From Acidobacteriaceae bacterium (GTDB lineage Bacteria; Acidobacteriota; Terriglobia; Terriglobales; Acidobacteriaceae): a stretch of 9,262 nt of DNA. Position 1 is the stretch's first letter; every line of letters begins with the position of its first letter. The DNA lies in NCBI GenBank assembly GCA_003162255.1, contig PMMJ01000156.1, forward strand, positions 497 through 9,758. The letters run 5' to 3'. Position numbers and translations under genes: made by a program. Of the stretch, positions 1 through 6,757 are shown in pieces. The notes under the pieces were generated by a model, which saw only the letters and a program-made list of their open reading frames with translations, searched no databases and was not told the DNA's origin.

Positions 1-82
1 CCTCGTTGAAGGGAGCTTGCCAGGCGTCGCGGGACACGTCGAAGATCTGTCGCGTGCGTGGCGACACCATCGAATTTTGCGG

Positions 83-356
83 CTACTCAGCAGTTGTAGG
101 ATCGATCACCGACCGAATTCGCGAGATTCGATTGGCCGGAAAGCCGCCCTCCTGAGCATGCTTACGTACCGCGTCTTCATCGGGGGCCACGTATATGCAG
201 TAGATTTTGTCGTCCGTCGATATAACTCTGAACCCACTGAATCTGAGCACCCATCTCTCGTAAAACTCCGCACGACTTCCGCGAAATTGCCTGTAGTTGC
301 TCCGACGAAAGCCTGCCAGCTTCCGGAATATCTCTCTCGATGACGAACTTCGGCAT
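83..356 (-). pseudogene. DUF4242 family protein, frameshifted by one extra base
   Basis: Reading leftwards from ATG 356-354 gives MPKFVIERDIPEAG and continues to about codon 46 (IQWVQSYI). There the frame breaks: one surplus base near position 218 must be skipped, after which the reading is TDDKIYCIYVAPDE and on to PANRIS and the stop at 85-83. The total of 274 bases is exactly one more than the 273 of the intact paralogue at 5523-5795, and by my manual alignment about 50 of 90 residues are identical once the base is skipped. A GAGGG ribosome-binding site lies 8 bases before the ATG. DUF4242 (Pfam PF14026) proteins are small ferredoxin-like proteins; SCO4226 of Streptomyces binds nickel. The rest of the reading frame looks intact, so this is either a very young pseudogene or a sequencing/assembly error. 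Programs would miscall this stretch as a longer hybrid ORF. Confidence 0.85.
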
Positions 357-660
357 GGTAATACCCTCGTTTCTTAGTTCTTACTAGCGAGGAATCTATC
401 GCGGCCGGATTTCCCGCCCATCTCTGGTTATTCCTGTCAACACTCGCCCTTCCGTGTACCACGGATTATTTCACTTGGACAGTCCATGCGCACCCGAGGA
501 TCGCGCTCGGCTACAGGCCACCGACATCGTGCCCAAGCAACCGGGGAATGGAGATATGGAAAGAGCTCCCGTTTCCCACGTCCCCACCCCCCAGCGACGG
601 CACGTACGAAATCTCCAAGTACGAAAGACCGGTCAGGTCACGAGCAACGCCTCCATTGAT
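357..660. other. Gene-free interval, no recognisable feature
   Basis: About 300 bases between the start of the broken DUF4242 gene and the end of the exported protein gene. Open frames here on both strands lack family resemblance and ribosome-binding sites. A small GACCGGTC palindrome and a repeated CAGGTCACG (once in the gap, once inside the end of the exported-protein gene) are visible but short enough to be chance. I see no hairpin followed by a T-run that could terminate the leftward gene ending at 661. The promoter of the broken gene should lie at the left side of this interval, but no good -35/-10 pair stands out. Confidence 0.5.
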
Positions 661-1227
661 CTATTGATCAGCGCAGGTCACGTCGTTGTTCCAGTCCACG
701 AACGCGCCTTGTGGGTTGCCGCGCCAGGCCCAGACGTGGAGCTCGAAGAACGAAGGAATGTTGAAGCGATTGGGGGCACCGACGAAATTGAAGACCTGCC
801 CATCGAGCACCGGAGGAGTGTTGTTATTGGCGGCGAGCCAGCTTGCTGAGTCCAGGATGAACTCGACGCCTACCAGCGTCATCTTGCCATTGGAGGGCTC
901 GTAGATGAGGGCCTGCGGTTGCGAGGGGTCGAGGGTGAGATTGCCGAGCAGGGTGCCGTTGACGTAGTGCACGCCCATAGCCCCGTGGTCGGTGCCGGCG
1001 ACGCAACCCAGGAACGGCGCATAGCCGGCTGCAGTGGCGTTGTTGACATTGATGTACTGGCGCGTCCCTTCGCGAACGAGGTGCACCAGCCCGGCTGAAG
1101 AGGCATGTTCGTGAGCGGCCTGCCCGTTCTCGGAATTGTGGGTTGAATCTCCTTGCGCCATCGAGTATGCCGCGCACGCAAGTATCAAACAGCCAGCGAG
1201 CAAACCGAACTTCGTCTTGATTTTCAT
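661..1227 (-). CDS. Conserved hypothetical exported protein (188 aa)
   Basis: Function unknown. From ATG 1227 the protein opens with a signal peptide: basic n-region (MKIKTK), hydrophobic stretch of about 15 residues, and a likely signal peptidase I site after SMA at residue 24; Cys13 and Cys18 sit in poor lipobox settings, so a lipoprotein is possible but less likely. A His-rich linker follows, then a globular domain with a G-A-M-G-V-H-Y motif, an LGNLTLDPSQPQALIYEP segment, a GKMTLVGVEF strand and a C-terminal FFELHVWAW...FVDWNNDVTC block. I recall this C-terminal signature from uncharacterised proteins of Acidobacteria and Proteobacteria but know no function. Two cysteines of the mature part (in LGCVAG and DVTC) could form a disulfide. 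AAGGA lies 4 bases before this ATG. An in-frame ATG at 1311 with a stronger GGAGG site would add 28 residues and bury the signal peptide, so I prefer 1227. Confidence 0.72.
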   Translation of the reverse strand: MKIKTKFGLLAGCLILACAAYSMAQGDSTHNSENGQAAHEHASSAGLVHLVREGTRQYINVNNATAAGYAPFLGCVAGTDHGAMGVHYVNGTLLGNLTLDPSQPQALIYEPSNGKMTLVGVEFILDSASWLAANNNTPPVLDGQVFNFVGAPNRFNIPSFFELHVWAWRGNPQGAFVDWNNDVTCADQ

Positions 1228-1411
1228 TTGATCCTTTCTGGTTACGTTGAGGGATGAGAGTGTTGTGGTTGATAGAGAGCCTTCTGACTTTGAGCTTCGT
1301 TTGAGTTTCATGTGATCCTCCGCGTGAGTTAGTGTTTCTCTTCGTAACGTCGCGATTCTCTTTGGGGAATCATCTCGACTTGCTTCTGGTATCGAGTTTC
1401 ATAATCCTCCT
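1218..1411 (-). repeat. Three tandem ribosome-binding-site/start units
   Basis: On the minus strand three similar units occur, with ATGs at 1402, 1311 and 1227 (91 and 84 bases apart). Each has a purine-rich site (AGGAGGATT, CGGAGGATCAC, AAAGGATCAA) directly followed by ATG-AAA-(C/A)TC and a basic, Ser/Arg/Lys-rich continuation: MKLDTRSKSR then stop, MKLKRSSKSEGSL, and MKIKTKFGLL. The outer two share GGAGGAT, ATGAAACTC and a later AAGTC. The likeness suggests duplication of the gene's translation start, leaving diverged copies upstream. Only the innermost copy leads straight into the signal peptide. Confidence 0.6.
1370..1402 (-). CDS. Possible 10-residue leader peptide
   Basis: A tiny open frame MKLDTRSKSR ends with TGA at 1372-1370. 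It has the best ribosome-binding site near this gene (AGGAGG at 1411-1406, with only 3 bases to the ATG). It lies 59 bases before the next start unit at 1311. It may be a regulatory leader peptide or merely the decayed remains of a duplicated gene start. There is no protein family to compare it with; the evidence is the site and the similarity to the following start units only. Confidence 0.3.
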   Translation of the reverse strand: MKLDTRSKSR

Positions 1412-1496
1412 GTATGTAACGGCGGAAAATGCGGGCGGATTTGATCATGGAAGAGAAATCATTTTTCAGATTTCAGAATGCAGGTCCACGTCAGCG

Positions 1497-1525
1497 TTGA
1501 CATGCGAAACGGGAAGAGATAGGCT
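1497..1525 (+). promoter_or_regulatory. Candidate sigma-70 promoter for the sigma factor-kinase operon
   Basis: A perfect TTGACA (1497-1502) is followed after 17 bases by TAGGCT (1520-1525), which matches the -10 consensus at 3 of 6 positions, including the T, A and final T. Transcription would start near 1532, about 30 bases before the sigma factor start codon. The spacing and the perfect -35 support it; the weak -10 does not. The same 158-base divergent interval must also hold the promoter of the leftward exported-protein gene, for which I found no convincing match. Confidence 0.42.
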
Positions 1526-1560
1526 ACACAGCCAGCGCTTCCCACGCGCTAGGGGCGAAT

Positions 1561-2142
1561 TTGGTGGCGCATGAGGCTCCGAGTCAGGTCACAAAACTGT
1601 TGCAGGGCTGGCGCGCTGGCGAACGCAGTGCCTCAGACGCGCTGCTGCCCTTGGTCTACGACGAACTGCGCCGTCTGGCCCACCACCACCTAAGGAATGA
1701 ACGTCCGCACCACACTCTGCAGAGCACAGCGCTAGTGAATGAGGCTTATCTTCGGCTGGTTGGGCAGAATCTACCGAAGTGGGAGAGCCGCGCACATTTC
1801 TTCGCAATCGCAGCTCAACTCATGCGCCAGATCCTGGTGGACTACGCTCGCCGCCATCGAGCCTCCAAACGTGGCAGCGGCGTCTGCACGCTCGCGCTGG
1901 ACGATGCCGTAGCTTTACCCCAGCGCAAAAACGTCGATGTTGTCGCGCTCGATGATGCCCTCAATGCCCTTGCTGAGGTCGACCCGCGGCAGAGCCGTGT
2001 AGTGGAGCTGCGTTTTTTTGCCGGCCTTTCGTTGGAGGAAACCTCTGAGGTGATGGGGATCGCGACCGCGACTGTACAACGCGACTGGACTGCGGCCCGA
2101 GCCTGGCTCCATAGGGAGATTTCCCGGAGCCCCCGAACATGA
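1561..2142 (+). CDS. ECF RNA polymerase sigma factor, TIGR02999/Sigma70_ECF type (193 aa)
   Basis: Directs RNA polymerase to a dedicated promoter set. Region 2 spans roughly residues 25-104, with the family-typical HTLQSTALVNEAYLRL at 51-66, a WESRAHFFAIAAQLMRQIL segment at 74-92 and VDYARRHRASKR at 93-104. Region 4 spans about 130-187, with a helix-turn-helix at LSLEETSEVMGIATATVQRDW. Where ordinary ECF factors carry the acidic D-x-E-D stretch of region 2.2, this protein reads Gln54-Ser55-Thr56-Ala57, as in the kinase-associated ECF class. No anti-sigma gene is adjacent; the next gene is a Ser/Thr kinase overlapping by ATGA (2139-2142), so the two are translationally coupled. Start is TTG 1561 or GTG 1564; AGGGG at 1551-1555 serves either, and no ATG start fits. 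Target genes are unknown; the divergent exported-protein gene is an obvious candidate. Confidence 0.92.
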   Translation: MVAHEAPSQVTKLLQGWRAGERSASDALLPLVYDELRRLAHHHLRNERPHHTLQSTALVNEAYLRLVGQNLPKWESRAHFFAIAAQLMRQILVDYARRHRASKRGSGVCTLALDDAVALPQRKNVDVVALDDALNALAEVDPRQSRVVELRFFAGLSLEETSEVMGIATATVQRDWTAARAWLHREISRSPRT

Positions 2143-5100
2143 GTACGGGACAATGGGAACGGACCAAAGAAATTCTGGAGCAAGCTCTGCGTCTGGCGCC
2201 ACACGAGCGGCAAGCCTACCTTGGCGCAGCGTGTGGAGTGGATGCCGATCTGCGCCGCGAACTGGAGTCCTTGATCGCCTCTTACGAAGAGGCCGGAAGC
2301 TCATTCCTGGGCGCAGACGCGTCGGAAGTTCTACAGCTGACCCCGCAGCGCGCCCTTTCTTCTGGTACTAAGCTCGGACCGTATCAGCTTATCGAGTTGC
2401 TGGGTGCCGGAGGGATGGGCGAGGTATATCGGGCGCGAGACGCACGCCTGGACCGCATTGTTGCGATCAAGATTCTACCCGCTGCGTTCTCTGCAGACCA
2501 TGAGCGGTTGCACCGCTTCGAGCGAGAAGCACGCTCGGCGTCTGCCCTCAACCACCCCAATATAGTGACCATCTACGAACTCGGACAAGACCATTCCTGT
2601 CACTACATCGCGATGGAACTTGTGGAGGGCAAAACACTGCGCGAGCTACTCGGCTCCAGCTTGCTGCCGATGCGAAAGGCAATTGAAATCGCGGTCCAAA
2701 TTGCTGAAGGGCTGACCAAGGCTCATGAAGCGGGCATCACTCACCGAGACTTGAAGCCCGAGAATCTAATGGTCTCGCACGACGGCTTCGTTAAAATTCT
2801 CGACTTTGGTCTCGCTAAGCTCGCATCATCCGGCGGAGGCCGGTCGGATATGTGCAACTTGTCGACCTCGCAGACTCCAGCAGGTCTGGTTCTAGGGACG
2901 GTGGGATACATGGCACCGGAGCAGGTCAGTGGGGATGGGCAGGATTTCCGGTCAGACCAGTTCTCGCTCGGCTTGGTGATCTACGAGATGGTAACGGGAA
3001 AGCGGGCCTTTCAGAGAAGCACGGCAGCGGAGACACTTGTGGCCGTTCTCCGTGAGCCGGCCGAACCGATCGCAACGCAAAACCGCGACGCTCCTGCCCC
3101 GCTGTGTTGGGTTATCGAAAGATGCCTGGCGAAGGAACCCGAGAAGCGCTACGGCTCTACGCGAGAACTCGCTAGGGAACTCGCAGCCATACGCGATCGG
3201 TTCTCGGAGAATCCAATTAAGCAGGCGGAAGCCCGCCCGACGAATCTTCCTGTGCAGCAGACTGGTTTCGTGGGGCGGCAGAAAGAAGTAGCCGCCGCCA
3301 AAGAACTCCTGCTGCGTCAGGGAGTGCGCCTGGTGACGGTCACGGGCCCAGGCGGGATCGGCAAGACGCGGCTCGCGACGCAGGTTGCCAGGGGTCTTGT
3401 CGAACACTTTCCCGGGGGTATTCACTTTGTTCCACTCTCTGCGCTAAGCGACCCGGACTTGGTTGCTTCCGTGATCGCGCAGGCATTAGGGATCCGGGAG
3501 GCAGGAGGGCAGTCACCGCTCGAAATACTCAAGAGGAATTTACAAGATTCATTGCGCGCACCTGTGCTGCTGCTGCTGGACAATTTCGAGCACCTGGTTC
3601 AAGCGGTACCTACTGTGGCAGAGATCTTAGCCGCGGGGCCCAATCTCAAAATTCTGGTAACGAGTCGCGCGGCGTTGCACCTGTACGGAGAACATGAATT
3701 TCCACTGCCACCGCTAACACTGCCGGATTCACGGTCCATGCCTTCAGTGGAGGTGCTGTCGCAGTGCCCCGCGGTCGCGCTGTTCGTGCAACGCGCCACC
3801 GCTGCCAGGCCAGATTTTGAACTTAATCGAGAAAACGCTTCTGCCGTCGCCGAGATTTGCGCCCGATTGGACGGTCTGCCTCTGGCGATCGAGCTCGCCG
3901 CGGCCCGCGTCAAAGTTCTTTCGCCGTCTTCCATGTTGACGCGCCTGGCGAGCCGGTTGCAGCTATTGACGGGGGGCTCACGGGATCTGCCGCAGCGGCA
4001 GCAGACGCTTCGCGCGGCCATCGATTGGGGATACGATCTGCTGAGCGCTGCCGAGCAGAAGCTTTTCCGACGATTATCGGTGTTCGTGGGCGGATGCAAT
4101 CTGGAAAGCGTGGAAGCCGTATGCGACACCAAGGGCAATCTCGATCTGGACCTGCTCGATGGCATGGCATCCATGGTGGACAAAAGCCTGGTGCAGCAAG
4201 TCGAGCGAGGGAAGGGTGAATCTCGGTTCGTGATGCTGGAAACACTTCGCGAGTACGCTCTCGAAAAGCTGGAGGGAAGTGGGGAGGCAGCGTTGACGAA
4301 GCGCGCCCACGCCGCTTACTACCTGGTGCTGGCAGAAGAAAATGCCACGGAGTCGAGCGAAGCGGAAGGGGCGGGGTGGCTGGAACTGTTGGGGCTCGAA
4401 CATGACAATTTCCGCGCGGGCCTGGAGTGGCTGACTGAAACCGGAAATGCGGAGTGGGGGTTGCGTCTTGGCACGGCTCTGTTTCGCTTTTGGGAGGTTC
4501 GCGAATATCTCGCCGAAGGCCGGGACAGATTGGACAGGCTGCTGAAGTTGACAGAAGCGGGAGCTACCACGAAGCTGCGCATGCGCGCCCTTTTTGCAGC
4601 GGGTGTGCTTGCCGGGGAACAGGGGGATTACGCCTCGGCGGCTGCACTTATCAACGAAAGTCAAGATATCGCGCAAGCGCTCGGCGACAAAACCGGTGTC
4701 GCCGTTTCTCTAAATGCGTTGGCGGTCTTTGCTCGCGACCGCGGTGACCTCGAAGTTGCGCACATCCTGTTCGAAGCGAGTCTTGGGCGGTGGAGAGAAT
4801 TGGGCGACCAGAAGGCCATTGCCCGTGCTCTCAGTAACTTGGCGAATGTCGTCAAGTTACAGGGAGAATATGGCCGCGCGCGCGAGCTATACGTGGAGTG
4901 CCTTTCGATCTTCCGGAGACTAGGAGATCGGACGGGCGTCGCTTGGTCGCTAAACTACCAAGGGGATGTCGCACACGATCAGGGTGACTCCGCCGCTGCG
5001 CGGAAATTGTACGAACAGGGCCTGGCAATGTTTCGGGAAGTCGATGACCGTTGGGGAATTGCTGGCACGCTCGCCGATCTGGGTAACTTAGCGAGGGAAA

Positions 5101-5456
5101 AGAGTGATTATTCTACAGCGCGCTCCATGTACCGGGGAAGCATAAGAGTTTTCCAGGAACTGGATCACAGACGTGGAATTGCCCGCCTGCTGGAATATTT
5201 CGCGTGCTTGGCGGCCGCTCAACTCGAAGCAGAGCGTTCGCTGCGACTGGCGGGCGCGGCCGCTGCGCTACGCAAAAATATCGGCGCTCCGCTCACGCCT
5301 GCGGAACAGGCCAAACTGGAGACGAGTTTGCACGCAGCACGCCAGGCATTGACCAACAAGGTGGGCGCGACGGCCTGGTTAGAAGGTTGGGCTTTGCCAG
5401 TTGAGAGCGCTATTGAAGAGGTGCTGATGCCAGAGGATCTCTCGCCCCCGTCTTAG
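2139..5456 (+). CDS. Ser/Thr protein kinase fused to STAND ATPase and TPR domains (1105 aa)
   Basis: Signal-transduction kinase. A roughly 80-residue N-terminal region (MSTGQWERTKEILEQAL...) is typical of kinases next to this sigma class. The kinase domain spans about 82-353 and has every catalytic element: glycine loop GAGGMGEV (89-96), Lys111 in VAIK, HRDLKPEN (Asp204), DFG (222-224) and APE (259-261). An NB-ARC/STAND module follows: FVGR (377-380), Walker A GPGGIGKT (403-410), Walker B ending LLLLDNFE (Asp481), sensor TSR (508-510) and GLPLA (579-583), then a winged-helix part to about 700. The C-terminal half holds about five 40-residue TPR units (roughly 809-1010) for protein binding. 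No transmembrane segment is seen, so it is cytosolic. The layout resembles PknK/AfsR-like regulators. ATGA overlap with the upstream sigma factor makes that the prime substrate. The STAND and TPR parts probably sense a ligand or partner and control kinase output. Confidence 0.93.
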   Translation: MSTGQWERTKEILEQALRLAPHERQAYLGAACGVDADLRRELESLIASYEEAGSSFLGADASEVLQLTPQRALSSGTKLGPYQLIELLGAGGMGEVYRARDARLDRIVAIKILPAAFSADHERLHRFEREARSASALNHPNIVTIYELGQDHSCHYIAMELVEGKTLRELLGSSLLPMRKAIEIAVQIAEGLTKAHEAGITHRDLKPENLMVSHDGFVKILDFGLAKLASSGGGRSDMCNLSTSQTPAGLVLGTVGYMAPEQVSGDGQDFRSDQFSLGLVIYEMVTGKRAFQRSTAAETLVAVLREPAEPIATQNRDAPAPLCWVIERCLAKEPEKRYGSTRELARELAAIRDRFSENPIKQAEARPTNLPVQQTGFVGRQKEVAAAKELLLRQGVRLVTVTGPGGIGKTRLATQVARGLVEHFPGGIHFVPLSALSDPDLVASVIAQALGIREAGGQSPLEILKRNLQDSLRAPVLLLLDNFEHLVQAVPTVAEILAAGPNLKILVTSRAALHLYGEHEFPLPPLTLPDSRSMPSVEVLSQCPAVALFVQRATAARPDFELNRENASAVAEICARLDGLPLAIELAAARVKVLSPSSMLTRLASRLQLLTGGSRDLPQRQQTLRAAIDWGYDLLSAAEQKLFRRLSVFVGGCNLESVEAVCDTKGNLDLDLLDGMASMVDKSLVQQVERGKGESRFVMLETLREYALEKLEGSGEAALTKRAHAAYYLVLAEENATESSEAEGAGWLELLGLEHDNFRAGLEWLTETGNAEWGLRLGTALFRFWEVREYLAEGRDRLDRLLKLTEAGATTKLRMRALFAAGVLAGEQGDYASAAALINESQDIAQALGDKTGVAVSLNALAVFARDRGDLEVAHILFEASLGRWRELGDQKAIARALSNLANVVKLQGEYGRARELYVECLSIFRRLGDRTGVAWSLNYQGDVAHDQGDSAAARKLYEQGLAMFREVDDRWGIAGTLADLGNLAREKSDYSTARSMYRGSIRVFQELDHRRGIARLLEYFACLAAAQLEAERSLRLAGAAAALRKNIGAPLTPAEQAKLETSLHAARQALTNKVGATAWLEGWALPVESAIEEVLMPEDLSPPS

Positions 5457-5522
5457 CCCACGAGGCTCCGAACGGGCCGCGCTTATGGCGAAGGAAATCG
5501 GGAGGAGAGGTTCAGCGAGTAC

Positions 5523-5795
5523 TTACTCAGCACTTGAGGGATCGAGAAGTCGGCGAACAGCGGAGATGCGATTGGCAGGAAGGCCTACGCGCTTGGCGTG
5601 TTCATGGATGGTGGCCTCGTCGGGGGCGAGGTAGACGCAGTACACCTTGTCGCCAGTGACGTAGCTATGGAGCCACTGGATCTCGGGACCCATTCCCTTC
5701 AAAACGTTGACTGACTTTTGGGAGACTTCCCGCAATTGGGCGTCGGTTAGATTTCCAGCTCCCGGGATTTCCCGTTCGATGACGTATTTCGGCAT
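5523..5795 (-). CDS. DUF4242 domain protein, intact paralogue (90 aa)
   Basis: Starts MPKYVIEREIPGAG and ends PANRISAVRRLLDPSSAE. The start at 5795 is chosen because AGGGGG lies 6 bases upstream and because the broken copy at 83-356 begins at the same residue; two further in-frame ATGs upstream (5828 and 5801) lack this support. Length and the pattern VIEREIP...IQWLHSYV...KVYCVYLAPDE...HAKRVGLPANRIS fit Pfam DUF4242 (PF14026), a ferredoxin-like fold. The Streptomyces member SCO4226 is described as nickel-binding; His residues in WLHSY and HEHAK could be ligands here, but this is a guess. Cellular role unknown. It faces away from the kinase operon and is divergent from the OsmC gene, with 113 bases between, so the two may share control. 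Confidence 0.82.
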   Translation of the reverse strand: MPKYVIEREIPGAGNLTDAQLREVSQKSVNVLKGMGPEIQWLHSYVTGDKVYCVYLAPDEATIHEHAKRVGLPANRISAVRRLLDPSSAE

Positions 5796-5818
5796 GAGCA
5801 TCCCCCTGATGTGCACGG

Positions 5819-5828
5819 ATGCTAGCAT
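5819..5828. promoter_or_regulatory. Perfect 10-bp palindrome ATGCTAGCAT in divergent promoter region
   Basis: ATGCTAGCAT is its own reverse complement and lies 24 bases upstream of the DUF4242 start and 80 bases upstream of the OsmC start, a suitable place for a dimeric regulator controlling one or both genes. A 10-base palindrome can arise by chance in a window of this size, so this is weak evidence on its own. Confidence 0.22.
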
Positions 5829-5908
5829 GCAGATAAAGCAGCTTCAAGAGGCCTGGCCAAAGCTGCCCCGGTTAGCGAAAATGCCAGGAACATAGGAAAG
5901 AGGCTGCC

Positions 5909-6415
5909 ATGGATGTCCGATCCCTTCAGAAGCCGTTGAAAGACCAATACCGAAATGACCCAAATTCCTCAAAAATCACAATTCGGGCGAAGGGTGGGCA
6001 GACGGATGTACCGGTAGCATGCTCCATCGACATCGGACGTGCCATCTACAAGGCCGAGGCCCACAAGGGAGTCGGAGGCGCTGGTGCCGGCGCTTGTTCC
6101 GGTGACCTTTTGCTTGGGGCTTTGGCTGCTTGTGCGCAGATTACCTGCCAGATGGTGGCAGCCGCTATGGGCATACCGACGGAACGCATTGAGGTCACGG
6201 TGGAGGGAGACTTGGATCTCCGAGGTACCCTCGGCATATCAAAAGACGTCCCGGTAGGCTTTGAGAGTATTCATCTTCATTTTGATGTTGCTGCGCCTAA
6301 GGCAACACCGGAGCAACTGCACGCATTGCAGGAGAAAACAGAACAGTATTGCGTGGTGATGCAGACGTTAATGCGGCCGCCGAGGCTGCAGACCAAGTGG
6401 GCTAGTCACCATTGA
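5909..6415 (+). CDS. OsmC/Ohr family peroxidase-like protein (168 aa)
   Basis: OsmC-family proteins reduce organic hydroperoxides and peroxides with a reactive cysteine pair in the cytoplasm. Here the first cysteine helix is GDLLLGALAACAQITC with Cys75 as the likely peroxidatic residue, and the second is EQYCVVM with Cys148 as resolving residue; Cys38, Cys63 and Cys80 are extra. The ERIEVTVEGDLDLRG strand and the FESIHLHFDVAAP strand fit the family fold, and the length is slightly above the usual 135-150 because of a roughly 20-residue N-terminal extension. The second cysteine is followed by Val rather than the Pro frequent in OsmC, so it may belong to an OsmC-like subgroup with another thiol role. 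GAGG lies 5 bases before the ATG. It is single, divergent from the DUF4242 gene, and followed by a 599-base gap. Confidence 0.88.
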   Translation: MDVRSLQKPLKDQYRNDPNSSKITIRAKGGQTDVPVACSIDIGRAIYKAEAHKGVGGAGAGACSGDLLLGALAACAQITCQMVAAAMGIPTERIEVTVEGDLDLRGTLGISKDVPVGFESIHLHFDVAAPKATPEQLHALQEKTEQYCVVMQTLMRPPRLQTKWASHH

Positions 6416-6558
6416 ACACTGACGCGGTAAGCTTTCAGGTGTCTCGACGAACGACAGTCAGCATAATCAAGGCCTGACGCACAGCCAACGGGGAGTGCGC
6501 ACGCGGCACGCCGTTCATCAACGGGGGCTCGCCAAGGAGGCCAGTTTCCTTGCTATCG
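6416..6558 (+). other. Gene-free interval with short hairpins upstream of the intron-like RNA
   Basis: No coding frame with family resemblance. Small inverted repeats follow one another: GTCAG/CTGAC (6457-6461/6474-6478), the 8-base palindrome GTGCGCAC (6495-6502), CCGTT-CATC-AACGG (6511-6524), and CAAGGAG/TTCCTTG with a 6-base loop (6533-6552, one G-T pair). The last two immediately precede the group I-like core and could be its 5' domain (P1 region), but I could not identify a U-G splice-site pair. No transcription terminator for the OsmC gene is seen. Confidence 0.4.
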
Positions 6559-6752
6559 ATCATTCGGGACTGAATGATGATAAGGGCCTTTGTCGGTACC
6601 TATGTAACCGCGTCCAATCGCTGCTGTGTCGCACTAGCGATAGGGCAATACCGGACTAAGCCCCTAGAATAGTGGGGGAACGAGTAGAGACTGGATGGAA
6701 GAGCACCCTTCATGGGTGAAGGTACGGTCCAACTCTCACCGAAAGGTGAGTC
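6559..6752 (+). ncRNA. Group I intron-like catalytic core (IC3-like)
   Basis: All core helices occur in the correct order. P2: 6559-6565/6572-6578 (7 bp). P3: 6586-6591/6698-6704 with A6702 bulged. P4: 6593-6597/6650-6654. P5: 6599-6603/6640-6644, extended by 6619-6622/6636-6639. J5/4 is GCAAU. P6: 6655-6657/6683-6685, capped by the CCCCTA-GAA hairpin 6661-6677. P7: 6687-6693/6725-6730, with A6688 bulged exactly as in group I introns. P8: 6705-6708/6714-6717. J8/7 is GAAGGUA. P9: CTCACC-GAAA-GGTGAG (6735-6750). From memory, the stretches AGAGACT, ACCC, GGGTxAAGG, GTCCAA and CTCTCA run parallel to cyanobacterial tRNA-Leu introns, with compensating changes in P7. P3 is short and J3/4 unusually tight. 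A hairpin at 6758-6788 may be a P9.1. No exons, splice sites or homing-endonuclease gene are visible. It sits upstream of the antiporter operon on the same strand. Confidence 0.66.
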
Positions 6753-6757
6753 AGATC

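Noticed and set aside
106..462. 118-residue minus-strand open frame
   Set aside because: It reads the wrong frame upstream of the DUF4242 start and becomes partly wrong again around the frameshift; the real reading is the frameshifted gene at 83-356.
454..849. 131-residue plus-strand open frame
   Set aside because: Its second half is antisense to the exported-protein gene, the first half has no recognisable motif, and there is no ribosome-binding site.
1332..1574. 80-residue plus-strand open frame before the sigma factor
   Set aside because: No ribosome-binding site or family features; it overlaps the leader of the divergent gene and the sigma factor promoter.
5457..5522. Intrinsic terminator after the kinase gene
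   Set aside because: I looked for a GC hairpin with a T-run between the convergent kinase and DUF4242 genes and found none.
6700..6732. Group II intron domain V
   Set aside because: GAGC and GGTACGGTCC recall domain V, but the two halves do not form its 34-base hairpin; GAGC is followed by ACCC, which pairs with GGGT instead.
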